This document shows, piece after piece, positions 36,557 through 48,834 of a stretch of DNA of 64,000 nt. The stretch comes from Atrina japonica (lineage: Eukaryota; Mollusca; Bivalvia; Pterioida; Pinnidae). Every line of letters starts with the position of its first letter. Position 1 is the first letter of the stretch. The position numbers and the translations under genes were made by a program. The notes under the pieces were generated by a model. The model did no database searches. It had not been told where the DNA came from and was given only the letters and a program-made list of their open reading frames with translations. The DNA lies in NCBI GenBank assembly GCA_030159075.1, contig BROG01000562.1, positions 372,001 to 436,000 of the forward strand, given 5' to 3'.

Positions 36557-37180
36557 GAGAATATTCGGTTGCAATTATATAACCATCTATCCAAAATAAA
36601 AAGGAACGGCATATGTCTCCACATTGTCAGTCTAGATTCCAGGGAACTTAAAACTACTGCTGAGTAAAGGTGGTGAACACTGTGTTTGAGAAATGCACTT
36701 ATCACTCGGACGACACATCAATATTTATGAGTTTAAAATATTCAACATATTAAGACATCTATGTTGTATTGGACCTAAATCACATGTTGATGTCGAAAAT
36801 AAATTATGAAGCAGATTTTAGGAAATACATGTCCTTTACTGTTTGAAAGTCTATTTGAGATATTCATTGTTTCTCTTGTAATTTTATAAATAAACTGCTG
36901 ATATATATGCTGTATTGTATTACCGTTTAGTACATTCGATATAAAATGAGGACGTACGAAACGAAATAAAGATTTATGTATGACATATACACAACATTTC
37001 ATAATAAATGTGATCATAAAACTATATAACTGATAGATACAAAGAATAGATATAAAACCATAGGCAGATAAACTGAAAACAATTCATTGATAGAAAGATA
37101 TAGGACAGAGGTCAAGATAACAAATATGGATGGTTAGAATAATACAAAGAAAAACATAGAGGCATATAAATGTATACTTG

Positions 37181-37287
<107 letters not shown>

Positions 37288-37815
37288 TTAACCAACATTA
37301 AACAGAAAACAATAAAGCATACAGCATTGCAGTACATACAAAACAATATTTAACCGCAATTTGGAGTCGGAAAACTTAAATCATCTTCTAGTTTGTCAGC
37401 ATTTTATTAACTCGTGCACTACTCGACCGACCGATTATGAGACAATTTCATGTTTAAATCAGGGCAAGGTTGATGTGATTGTAATACGAATGATATTGAA
37501 TTTTAAATTAGTGTTTGATAATTTTCTGAAATCCATGTAAAATGTCACATCACTTAGACAATTGTTTAAATAATTTTGTCATTTTCAACCCACGTCTCTA
37601 AAGCAAATAATGACTCACGCCATTAATATCGAGTTTTCTATATTATATATTATATTATTGTCAGTTTTGATACTTTTACACACAACGTTTAAAGGACAAA
37701 ATCCTTCATACTATGTATCAGAATAACCCTCAAATTGTGATAAATCTTCATACATACGAAGCCCACTTTCAAAGGACACAATCATTCAAAACCATGCAGC
37801 AGTATCATGTTCTGT

Positions 37816-37945
<130 letters not shown>

Positions 37946-38218
37946 CTACCGAATTTTAATCGGATAATAAACTTCATAAATGTGTATACAAATAGTTAAG
38001 AATAGCAGAAAAGTGAATTATTCAGCATGCTCTGTATCTACAATCTTTATTAAAATATAAGGAAACACTTGATCAATTCATTAAATAATTCCTTAAACAA
38101 TTATTCTGTTCAGTACTTAAATAGGTTCAAAACATAACCCTCACTGTACTTAATTCCATATTAATGAAGAATAGTATAAATGGATTACGTAAATCGTTCA
38201 GTATAATTAATAAAATTT

Positions 38219-38447
<229 letters not shown>

Positions 38448-38689
38448 GAATTCCGAGAAATTAAAATTTGCTGTACTTAATATCTAATAAAGTCAAATTG
38501 TGCTTTTCAAACCGAATCGCGTTCATTGATAAAAATGTACATATAGTATATTAAATGTATATATCAGTTAATAAGTTATCTCGTCAGTACAAATAATACT
38601 CTATTTCCTTATCTCCATCTGATATTTCAACTGAAAGTACACGTGGATATACTTATCCATACTTTAATTGCAAAAATGCGATTGTATGT

Positions 38690-39070
38690 TTAATTGGGTA
38701 TTGTCAATCTCTTACACAGAGTTGTATGTCTTTGCATTCTCGATCAATCGCTGTCAATTTCTTGATTTTACCTTGTAAAATATATAAACATACTCCAGAT
38801 TTTGCTCTTTAGAAGCAATTTGCCTTTTTGCATGTATCTTTAGTTCTGACAGAGAATAAAATACTGTTTTAGGCTAAAATATTTTTGAAAATGAAAATAA
38901 ATATCCGGACTATATTTTTGTGAAAAGTATCCCTATTTTGAGAAATTTGGTTTTCATTTTCATTCTGTTTGTTTATACATGATCACGTGTTTTGGGACTG
39001 CTTTTTAGACAGAGATTGATCAAGAGTGCAAGAACCGACAACTCTGTGTAAGAGATTTGGGTATTGTATG
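38690..39070. mobile_element. MITE-2 copy
   Basis: Left arm GGGTATTGTCAATCTCTTAC-ACAGAGTTGT, right arm ACAACTCTGTGTAAGAGATTTGGGTATTG, same family as 4973-5322; interior shares GAAAAGTATC and CAAATTTG/TTTGATTACT-type blocks. Confidence 0.82.
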
Positions 39071-39639
39071 TTAAAACTTTGTTCTCCCCATCTCGTATCT
39101 ATTAATGGACATACGGAAATAATGTACATGTTTTAATACCTGTAATATTTATCAATTATGCACTGATAATAAAGTGCATGTTAAAAACAAAAAGGACAAC
39201 AGATATGTTTTAAATACATATGTATTCAGGGGAGGATGGCTGCCTCCGCACGGAGAATCTACTCCTCACAAAACCCATCTAAGATGCTTGAAAAGTCGGA
39301 TTTACTTTGATATAAAGAGGCGTGATCGCAACAAATATGCGAGCGCAGCGAGCTCTTTATTGTAGAAATGCTCCGTCTGGAGTAAAGTCCAATAATTACA
39401 GCGCCCTCATACGGTCAAAATCCTCCAATGTGTACTATGGGTTTACTGCCGGTACATCGGAAAGAACTACTCTGATCGGTTCGAATTCCTAGAAATATGA
39501 CTGTCGTAATTGGCTAATCTGATTGGTTAAACTATACACGTGCTTGAGCACAATGTGTTTGTTGACAGCCCGATCCCAAAATAGCCGGATTAACAGATTA
39601 GATATGACGGCTGAACCACATCTTAATGTTCCAGTAAAA

Positions 39640-40700
39640 CAAATGCAAAAAAACCTCCAAAGTTAATCTTTATAGCATTACACATGCTATTCCCGGAAAC
39701 CCTACATGCACTCACACCGATTTCTCTCCCTCTACATCCGTTCTCACTGCGTTTGGAATACCCACAAGTGACGCGGAGCTTGAATTGCTATACGTTTGTA
39801 GGATTCCAAAGATGCACAAAAATCCCTATAAACACCGATTCAATGCGGGGTCATCTAAGTGCTTCACCAAGCCTTTATCTATTTTACTCACCAAACTTCT
39901 TACACATATCAAACGTGTACTATACAAAGGCCTACTCGAAAATCGGAGTCAAACATATGTGGAATTGTTGGAACATTTAAAGTCTTCAGATTGCAAACAT
40001 ACTACAAGCATCAAGTCTTTTGATTTTTCGACCATTTAAACAACAATTCCTCATAAAAAAACTCAAAAACAGATTAACATCTATTATACAAAATATATTT
40101 ATACACAAAAATGGAAATCGCAGATATAAATATTTAGTGTTAGTTCATGAGGAACCTTACTTTGTGAAGGAACACTCTGATTCCAATAACAAGTACACTT
40201 AAGACGATATTATCAAGATGTTGGGGAAAGATTTTCCAACAGTTGGCTGACATATTTTTGTATTCATATGAAGTGGAATTTATACATTCTATGCTCGCCA
40301 AAGGAAACAAACTGTTAGCATCTCAGTTAAATTTTACTTACAGGTATATCGACGACATCCTGTCCATAAATAATTCAGAATTTCAAAATTACCTCGGCCC
40401 GATGTATTCTGTTGAGCTAGAGATCAATGAGACGGCAGAGAGCAACATATTTGCTTCTTACCTAGATTTACTCCTGACGATTGGAAAGAGGACGGGCATC
40501 TCCACACCTCTCTTTATGACAAACGCGACTATTTCAATTTTCATATTACGAGCTCTTCTTATGAATGTTTTAGTCTGAGAGCCAAACGACTTGCCAATAA
40601 ACTACCTACACAGGGTTACGTTGATGAACGCTTGATATCGTCGTTTAAGAAGTTTTATGATCGATAAGGAGATCTTGTTAAACATTATGAAGTCCCCCTC
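39640..40700 (+). pseudogene. Penelope-like reverse transcriptase relic, second lineage
   Basis: The plus strand reads, with shifts: SDAELELLYVCRIPKMHKNP and AGSSKCFTKPLSILLTKLL (39765-39905), a helix KSSDCKHTTSIKSFDFSTI with a stop just after (to about 40037), FIHKNGNRRYKYLVL (40100-40145), LADIFLYSYEVEF (40245), the catalytic RYIDDILSIN (40340-40370), and ASYLDLLLTIGK (40453-40490). Motif B (the PMGT block) is missing: 40210-40245 runs from a short relic straight to LADIFLY, so an internal deletion removed it. Stops and shifts elsewhere. No GIY-YIG domain is seen downstream. Sequence is clearly different from the copies at 18 and 49 kb. Confidence 0.88.
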
Positions 40701-41464
40701 TCAGTAATATTAGATTGTATTCATGATCACGGCCATAGACAGTGATTCACTTTCGCCAATCGTGCTTTTAACCGAACTTGACCTGTTAATCGAACTATTA
40801 AGAGTTTCATGGAACATTTGCGACGGGTGTGGCATGCTGACGCTGACTCCTAGCGGACAACTGACCCGAGTCCTTCGGGATTCGCAATTGTTCTTCGTGT
40901 TGAGATCATTTGCACATCTAATTCTTCGTGTCCCAATGGACTTGAGTTTCGATTATTAATTGGCACTTCTTCATATTTACTTACTACATACTAGAATATC
41001 GTTTTATACATTACCCTTGTATTTTTATTTCAACTATTGTGATCTCATTTCATCGTATGTGTATATAAAATATTTCACATGATCAAAATACAAAAAATAT
41101 AGTTTTTATTTTAAATAAATTAGCACATTTTACAAACGACGAGTCTTAATTCAATCACAACAGGGATGACATGATAGTTTTGGCACAAAGTAATACAGTA
41201 ATGCAAGATATCAGAACAAAGTACTTTTAGGGTTTTTGTCCGAATCCGGATGCGCCTCTTCGTTCTTGAAATATAGGCAAAATTGTTTGTATACATGTTT
41301 ATTTTTTTTCTAAATCAAATTAAAGACCAACCTCTCACAACTTCAAAATTCTATGTCGCGTAGAGGATTTAATACATGCATGTGACTATGTGGCCTTTTG
41401 TAGCTTTGTACTGTTCGACTACTGAAATTACCGTTCTGGCTTTTGAAAATATACATTTATTTTA

Positions 41465-41580
41465 AATTGTAGCTCAGCTTATGAAGTCTTATTAACAGAA
41501 ATGATCGTCATGAGCATGTGTTTGGTCCCTTTGTTTCAAAACTATAGCTTCGATGTTATGTTTATGATATTGCAAAAATG
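41465..41580 (+). mobile_element. Fragment of the 367-bp hammerhead unit
   Basis: AGCTCA-GCTTATGA-AGTCTTATTAACA-GAAA-TGATCGTC-ATGAGC at 41471-41515: box 2 and stem III are good, box 1 is decayed (CTTATGA). It continues with CAAAACTATAG, the reverse complement of the AGTTATAGTTTTA landmark. Confidence 0.7.
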
Positions 41581-41591
41581 CAAAGGGAGAT

Positions 41592-41755
41592 CCGTGTTTG
41601 TGTCACCAGATTTATGTATGTAACCTGGACATCCTGAATATTTGTACTTTGGTATCTGAGACCTTACATGAAATATACAAAATTCAGATACCAAAGTATA
41701 AATCTTTAGGATGTCCAGGACACAGATACAAATCTGGTAAAAATGGACAAACACC
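41592..41755. repeat. Inverted pair of PLE 3'-end segments
   Basis: Left arm 41592-41660 (CCTGGACATCCTGAATATTTGT, CTTTGGTATCTGAG) and right arm 41683-41750 (TTCAGATACCAAAGTATAAA, GGATGTCCAGG) are reverse complements of each other over most of their length, with a 22-bp spacer. The right arm matches 17545-17600 and 48855-48920. It marks two PLE ends head to head. Confidence 0.82.
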
Positions 41756-41950
41756 AAGAGGTGGGATTAGATGCCATGGAGGAAAAACATTTATTTTATT
41801 TTCACTTTCCTCTATATTTTCTATTCTATATAACATTTTAAATCTATAAATCTTACAAGCTACAAGAGAAATCAAAATATTTAACATATGTTTGTTTTGG
41901 TATTTTGTTCTAAATAGAAACAAATCATAATAATTTTCCAAGTAATATTG

Positions 41951-42125
41951 GAGCCACCGTGCCTGAGTGGTTAGAACATCACATTGCGTCAGCGTGGGTT
42001 CGAGACCCGATGGGACCTTAGCTGATTTTTGTTTACGTCCGGAAGGCCGGTGCTCTGTCCCGGGAACATTGTAACCGGAGTTTTTCTCCTACATCATGAC
42101 CGCCACCATCTAACTGAAACAGTTG
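41951..42125 (+). mobile_element. SINE-2, most complete copy
   Basis: A box TGCCTGAGTGG, B box GGTTCGAGACCC, then CCTTAGCTGATTTTTG, TCCGGAAGGCCGGTGCTCTG, AACATTGTAACCGGAG. The head resembles a Leu/Ser-type tRNA gene but is followed by a SINE body and is not called as a tRNA. Confidence 0.8.
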
Positions 42126-42129
42126 ATGA

Positions 42130-43640
42130 AAAACATTTTAAATTCAAATTCCAAGTTATTGTAAACTTACTAATCTTAATGAATTCTAAATTCTTTTGAC
42201 ATTTTTACATTCAAACAGTAGATGTTTTGTCTTTTTTATCATTAATATTATAATTTGGTTGCATTATGTTAAAACTTTTGTGTCCACAAAATTTTCATAA
42301 AAATTTTGCTTTTTAGATCACATTTTGTATAAAATCCCTTAATAATCAAGAATAGTATTTATAATTTTACTTTATATATTTCCGACATTTGGAAGATTAC
42401 TTTTTATGAATTGATTTTAATGAGTATTTACATTACCAGTTTGTTTGATCTAATATCTGCTAAATCTTTTATTTTCATTTTTGTATAAATACTTAACATA
42501 TAGAATACCGCCTCTACACTAGTTGTTTACATTTTATTTAAATATTATTACATACTGGTTGTTGAAGAATGTTGTCTATTCTTAATGTGAAAATTTCTAT
42601 ATCATTTTTACAGTTTTGAAACTCTACAAAACTTTTTTGCAAAATATTGGAAATCTATTATAATTTTACATTTTTGTATTTTCCTTTCGCCAGTTGTTAA
42701 AAATATAGTTTTACTCTTTACATTATATATAAATATTATTAAACACTAGTTGTTGTAAAATATTTTATATTGTTTGTTTGGAAATTTCTAAACTAATTTT
42801 GAATTTCCGTTTCTGTGGTTTTTGAAACATACTCCATTTTGACATTATCATTATTAATAAGTAGTTGTATACTCGGTTGTATGCATTTCCGTTCGAATTA
42901 ATTAATGTGGTATCAATGTCGCTTAAAATAACCATTTTTCTGTGCTTGTTTGTGAATGTATGCAATTTCATGAATTTGTGTGTGCGTGTGTTTTGCACGA
43001 TTTAATAATGACGTCCGGGCGCGTGTTTTTGCTTAGTTTTGTGTTTGTAAATAGGTTTACATGTAAGTTTTAATGCATATGTGTAAGTGTGTTTGTATTT
43101 ACATGTGTATGTGTGTTCTTTTTGTGCATTTGTACAATTTCATGAAGATCTGTTTGTTTATGCTTCACTTTGTGTTTGTATATAAATGTATATGAGCGTA
43201 TAAATGCATGAGTGTGTATGTGATTGGGATGAAAGGTCTCTGTTTTAAACATTATTGAAAACTTCATCCTGAAAATAAACTTTGTTAAAATTCAGATACG
43301 TTTTATGTATTCAAATTAAATAAAAAAACTCAAAAAGTTACCCAGATAAAAATAATTTTCATTGCATGATCTTCAATATGTACTTCAGGTTAATGGAAAT
43401 AAATTATGGAATAATCCATAATTATAATTGTATGAAGAGGAAACTGCAGAAAGAATTAAATAATTATTAAATTACCTTAATTTTTCGTTCACATCACCTT
43501 ACCCAGGTCAGTTAAAAGTTCAGACCATTTACATATGACGTTGATATTCAATTTTCTGCATTTAACATGAAATTTTAATTATTTATATATCTATTATAAA
43601 ATTTAACATCATTATTCTAGTTATGTATCAATTATACCAT
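42130..43640. other. No gene recognised
   Basis: Very AT-rich with a TG-rich stretch (42970-43230) that gives spurious His/Thr-rich frames on the minus strand. Confidence 0.45.
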
Positions 43641-43663
43641 GCGATTAAGGGAACTACCGTTAC

Positions 43664-43671
43664 TATATAAG
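43664..43671 (+). promoter_or_regulatory. TATA box of the six-cysteine peptide gene
   Basis: TATATAAG lies about 30 bp upstream of a pyrimidine-rich start region (CAGCTCTGTCGATTG). A short untranslated exon 1 (about 43695-43727) ends in a perfect donor, CAT|GTAAGT. Spacing fits a focused RNA polymerase II promoter. Confidence 0.65.
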
Positions 43672-44284
43672 CATGGCCCACAGCTCTGTCGATTGTGTCT
43701 TGCTGCAGTCCGCTGACTTCAAACCATGTAAGTAACTCACTTAATGCACATATTCTGTATATTTACAATTTTCTGTGTAAAATTTAGTTTTTCGCAAAAT
43801 TGCATTTTGTGATTTTGTAGTTAGTTCAAGCTTTTCTTTTAGCGTACTTTTGTTCTCTGTTGTATGGTACCTGTTAATCCTTTGGTAATTGTGAATTTTA
43901 TATTCTTAACACAATATTTTAAACCCGGGAATTGTCGCCCCTTGGTTAATTTGCCCTTTAACTACAGAAAACCTATTCACGCATCTTGAACTTTCCCTTA
44001 ATCACCATAGTCTCTTGAATTCTGATCCTAGAACTCTTTTCAACTCGTGCATCCTCACTCAATAAGGCTGCACTCTTTAAAAATGCAATGAATGATAGTT
44101 TAACCCTTTCATCCCTGCAGACCATAACAGACTGGTCTAAACAATAGAATAGAGCATCCCATTCAGATACTTTGGGGTGTAATCGTTAGAAGAAATTTAT
44201 TTAAGATTTATAAAAGAGCACATTTAATGTTTCGTTTATGTTTTATCGTCAGAAAAATAAAAATATTCTTTTTTCTGTAGAACC

Positions 44285-47200
44285 ATGTTCAAGCTCGTCG
44301 TTGCATTCGTTGCCATTTCCTGCCTTTTGACAGGTAAGTTTGTTTTTTCCTTTTCTTCTCTCTGTTTTGTACCTTCATGTAATAGTGTTATGAGCTATAA
44401 ATAATTGTAGTTGAGGAAAAATTCTTTTTATCTTTACATCTCTGATTATTCGTGATTAATTAGTTAACAATGCATCTGAGTTCCTTTCTATTTGGCTTTT
44501 TATAATATGGAAATCAAATATCTTTAGGTGAACATAGTGTTTCGTTAGCATACCTCTCCGTTTGTCTGTTTACAGTATTTAATATCCTTTAAGATAACTT
44601 GAATATTCCACACAAACTTTAACGTTTACCAAAACAAATTTTTGTTATCTACTTTTACTACTTGTACTTGATATACAATAACAGCCTATATGATTTGTGA
44701 ATATAAGGTCATGTGTGGTATCTATATTATGCAAATAATAAGGTTGAATTAATCAGTTGCAATTTAAAAGTTGTTAAACTGGAATTTCTGTAGCAATTTT
44801 AACAGAATATATAGGAATTAAAATTTTTTATGTCAGTGTATATCTCTTTTCTGTTATTGTATATCAATCTAAGCAGTAAAAATTAAAGAATTTTTGTTTG
44901 AATTAAAAAAATAGCTAATGCTCCTTTTAACAGATTCGGCATCTTGCTTGATATAACTGAAGTCCTTGATGAGGTTAATTACTGCACACACTCGCAAATT
45001 TATGCGTGAATTATCAGTGTAATTGAAAGTCGCCATGAATGGCTAACTTTTTAGGATTATTGTATTTCTGAAACACATTTTTTTATAGATGTATTTATGC
45101 ATTAAATGTAAGTACAACCTAAGTTATTGCCACGTGTCGCATAAGATAAACTTCCTTACGTCGATACCAAGTACAAAGGTGACGGAACAGATAAATAACG
45201 AGTTTAAGAACGCAGCCGTTGACACTGAAAGAATGAGAGCAATTTATTAGGTATAGTTTTTACTTTCGCGAAATATAGATACAGTAAAACTTGAATATAT
45301 TGAACTGGTTTGAACGAATTGTATATCTTTAGTTGAAAAACAATTGGAACTTTTGCTTATAACAAAATAATTTCTAAGACCCTGACGTCTGAACTTACAT
45401 CTTTTATAGAATTATAACGAAGCCATCAAAATCATTTAAACGAAAGTCAATTCGTAGCTTTTTGCCAAGCAAAAGTTAAATAAGTTGTATAACTAAAAAG
45501 TAACAAAACCATTTTTGTTTTCTTTTCACTTTCCGGATAGTTCCAATTTAGCCTAGATTTAGAGTGATTTTTTTCTTAACGAATTTTATTCTAATCCTTC
45601 AGCCCACTTCGCCATAACTGTATAACAAACTGTCCTTATAACGAAATGAACAATAAGGTCCCTTGAAATAAGTTATAGGCGAGTTTTATTGTATTAGGCA
45701 TCTTTTACAATCTTAACAATTACTTTCCAATGTATGACCTTTCTCTAAATGTTACAGAAACATTCCTGAATGGTCAATATTTCGTTCATAAATATGAATG
45801 ATTTTGCAAATGAAATTTGCAGTCTCCCGAAACGTACCAAAAACCTTCATAATTGGTTTATGACAATAGAATAGAAGTAAATTATTAAGGACACTTTATA
45901 ACTAGGCCTATTTTTTGATTGAATGAAAAAACTGGAAGTACAATGAGTAACAATGTGTAAAACCGGAACACCAATCAAACGGAAAGGATAAAAAAAAAAT
46001 GTCATATGTCAAAGTTCACATAAAATATTTAATTCCCTTTGTTCTTAATTTTGTGTATAACATACAATTCGTTTTGTACGTGCATGTTTTGCTATTGAAT
46101 TTGATTTCGGAATACTTGTGTGTTAGCGTCCTACATATTAGTAACAATACCAAAGTTATAGTTTTACGTACGATGCTAAAACCAAATGCTTTAGACGATA
46201 GTTTCTCTCAATAAGACTTCATCCAGAGAGCTTAAATTTATATAAATGTGTATTTCTGAAACAGTGGTGTCATACAAGGCTAAATAATAAATCTAAAGAT
46301 GTCGAAAATCCGTCTAATGGTACCCACTGTAAAATTAATATCTTAACTTTTGATGAGTGTAGAATTTTAATGAAGGTACCTAAGCATGATATTATTTTAG
46401 TATAAAATAATCGGCTAGTACCACAATATCAGGTACTGGGTTTATGTATACACTCAGAACCTCAGACGGTCCACCACTAGTGGCAACGACCCAGTGGTTA
46501 TAAATATTATTAACAATACCAAAGTTATAGTTTTACAAATGAGCCAAAGCAAATGCGCATTACAATCGTTTCTGTCAATAAGACTTCCATCAGTTGAGCT
46601 TGAATTTAATATATACGATACCATGTTCTCTTAGCATACACATAACCGCGATTTCTTTGTTTTATTCTTGTTGAATTGATTTTAGCATTGCTTTGTTTAA
46701 ACATCTAACAACTACAATGATGGTTTTTGTAACTGTTTTCAGAAATATCTGCATGTAACAATGCCGGATTGGAAGTCTGTGCAACTAACATGCTATTGGA
46801 CCCACGGCTGTGGTCAGTCCCGTGCACGTAAGATGATATTTATTGTAATATATACCTGGCAATAAAAACACTTTACTTATTTTCATGCTGTTAATTTTAT
46901 TTACCAAATAAATTGTTGTATACTCTATACAGTTATAGATAATAAAGAAAAGTATGGCTCATCTGAAGGGAACTCCTGAAATTTAAAATCCCTCTGTGCA
47001 TACTAAAATTTTCAGTACCGTAATGATTTCGTATATGTGTAAATTTCCTGAATGGTTTTGTTGTGAGCGAAACAGTTACTATTTATTCTTCATTTTTAGT
47101 CTTATACAGTGCTTCATATTCCAATAATTGAAAAAAAGTTGAATTATAGTGTTCGCTGATTCTAGTAGCGGTGGGTCAATGGAGCATAATATATTAAACA

Positions 47201-47461
47201 TCAATATATTCTTCACTTACTATTTTGATTGCCTACCTGTACACACTAACAATGGTTTATATTTATATATTGGATAAAAATTAAATGAATGGCGATCAAG
47301 CATGGCTTATCAGATTTATGTATATATCGTTATTCGTTTTCAGTGTTTACTCCGATTTCAAATCATGCATCTCACCATATAAATCCGCATGCCTCGGGAC
47401 CTCTGTATGGAACTCAATCAAAACTGATATGGACGACTTGGATCAAATGTGTGGATTTTAA
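44285..47461 (+). CDS. Secreted six-cysteine peptide, copy A (83 aa, three coding exons)
   Basis: I do not recognise a named family. Exons: untranslated about 43695-43727; 44281-44333 (acceptor TTTTCTGTAG, ATG at 44285, donor ACAG|GTAAGT); 46743-46827 (acceptor TGTTTTCAG, donor CAC|GTAAGA); 47344-47468 (acceptor CGTTTTCAG, stop 47459-47461, donor CTGA|GTAAGT); and untranslated 47750 to about 47830. Phases match throughout and give 83 residues. MFKLVVAFVAISCLLT is a classical signal peptide, with likely cleavage after EISA, leaving about 63 residues with Cys21, 29, 44, 53, 61 and 81 (spacing 7-14-8-7-19). The mature part is acidic near the end (DMDDLD) and probably helical with three disulfides. 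Short exons, TATA box and poly(A) signal support a live gene. Function unknown; a secreted effector, hormone-like or defence peptide are all possible. Confidence 0.82.
44638..44933. mobile_element. MITE-1 copy in an intron of peptide gene A
   Basis: ACTTTTACTACTTGTACTTGATATACAATAACA, AAGGTCATGTGTGGTATC and TCAATCTAAGCAGTAAAAATTAAAG end in AGCTAATGCTCCTTTTA. The left terminus is lost. Confidence 0.75.
46134..46625 (-). mobile_element. Dimer of the 367-bp hammerhead unit (retrozyme-like)
   Basis: The landmark TAACAATACCAAAGTTATAGTTTTAC occurs at 46142 and again at 46511, a period of 369, and each is followed by a hammerhead-like site on the minus strand (about 46188-46231 and 46555-46600). Both have GAAA and the AGTCTTATTGA(C/G)A stem II; box 1 is CTGGATGA or CTGATGGA, each one base off. 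The array of one full unit plus a repeated end is the arrangement expected from a tandem-repeat retrozyme or a PLE pseudo-LTR. It sits in the intron before the exon at 46743. Confidence 0.78.
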
Positions 47462-47808
47462 ATACTGAGTAAGTAAAATGATACACTCAAACATGTACAC
47501 AGGCACGCACAAATGTATACAAACACACATCTACACAGACAGATAGAGGCATATTCACTTACTCACACATATTAACACATACTCACACACATGTATACAC
47601 AAAAACACAATTTTAAGAAAAAGTTTAATTTTTATTTTAAGTTTTAAAATATGTTTTTCTCTTTTTCGAAAGAAATAAAAACTTGATTACTATTAAAACT
47701 CTATCGATATATCTGTCTTTGTGTCTAAATAATTTGTAAATATTTTCAGGTGCCAATGTACCAAGATGAAGAGAAGTCCACGAACCTGGATTGATGTACT
47801 ATCATAAA

Positions 47809-47814
47809 AATAAA
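47809..47814 (+). terminator. Poly(A) signal of peptide gene A
   Basis: AATAAA about 60 bases into the last, untranslated exon, followed by a T-rich element (GTTTATTTTTCTTT) 20 bases downstream. Confidence 0.7.
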
Positions 47815-47924
47815 ACGTAAAATGATTTCCAACGTTTATTTTTCTTTACACATTGTATTTGCGATTTTAAGTGCATGCTGCGTCAAAACACATCTCCCTT
47901 ATATTAAACGAATACTATTTTTCT

Positions 47925-48305
47925 TAAAGGGTCATTAGCTGTGTTGTTTGATTTTTGGAATATTTTTTTTCTTTTGTACTACTTAGATTGATGTGCAATA
48001 ACAATAAATATATACACAGGCAGAAAACATCTTAAATTTCTATTTTATGATATTAATTGCTTGAGAAACCCGCTATGGCAATTTTTCACTTGCAAGTGAT
48101 TAATTCAGTCGTAGTATTTTGTATATACATACCACACTGGACTTGACCTTATTTTCATCGAAATATATTTCATCCCTGTAAATAACTCTTATTTATTATT
48201 ATTATTATACATCAAGTACACTAAATAAAAACAAGTAGACAAAAGTAGAAAAAGTAGACAAAATTGAATTATTTTGTGGGGAAAAGACAGCTAATGCCCC
48301 TTAAA
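47925..48305. mobile_element. MITE-1, full copy
   Basis: Ends TAAAGGGTCATTAGCTGTG and ACAGCTAATGCCCCTTA are inverted; interior palindrome pairs AGATTGATGTGCAATAACAA with TTATTATACATCAAGTACACT-type sequence. It lies about 95 bp past the peptide-A poly(A) site. Confidence 0.82.
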
Positions 48306-48636
48306 AAGCTCTGACATATCATTTGAAAATTACAAATGAAATGGAAAAGGAGAGAAAAGTTAGATTCATTTCTATTCAATTAAAAACATTACGACGATAT
48401 ATTAATGATATTTAAACGTTTAACCAAGACTTTGTAGTCATATGGATGTTTTAAACTCTTCTTATACCGAACATATGAAAAGAGAATGTTCACATTATGA
48501 TTCAGATATTTTAAAAAACATGCATTAGATTTGCCATGATTTGTACACCAGGTGTACAACTTTTTTGTATTGTTTCTATAATTTGCTCCTTGTCAAAACT
48601 TTTAAATATTTCAACTGATATTTGGGCACTGTATAA

Positions 48637-48781
<145 letters not shown>

Positions 48782-48834
48782 ACAACATTGAACATTTACT
48801 GAGGACCTTGGATCACAAATATTAATGATACTAT

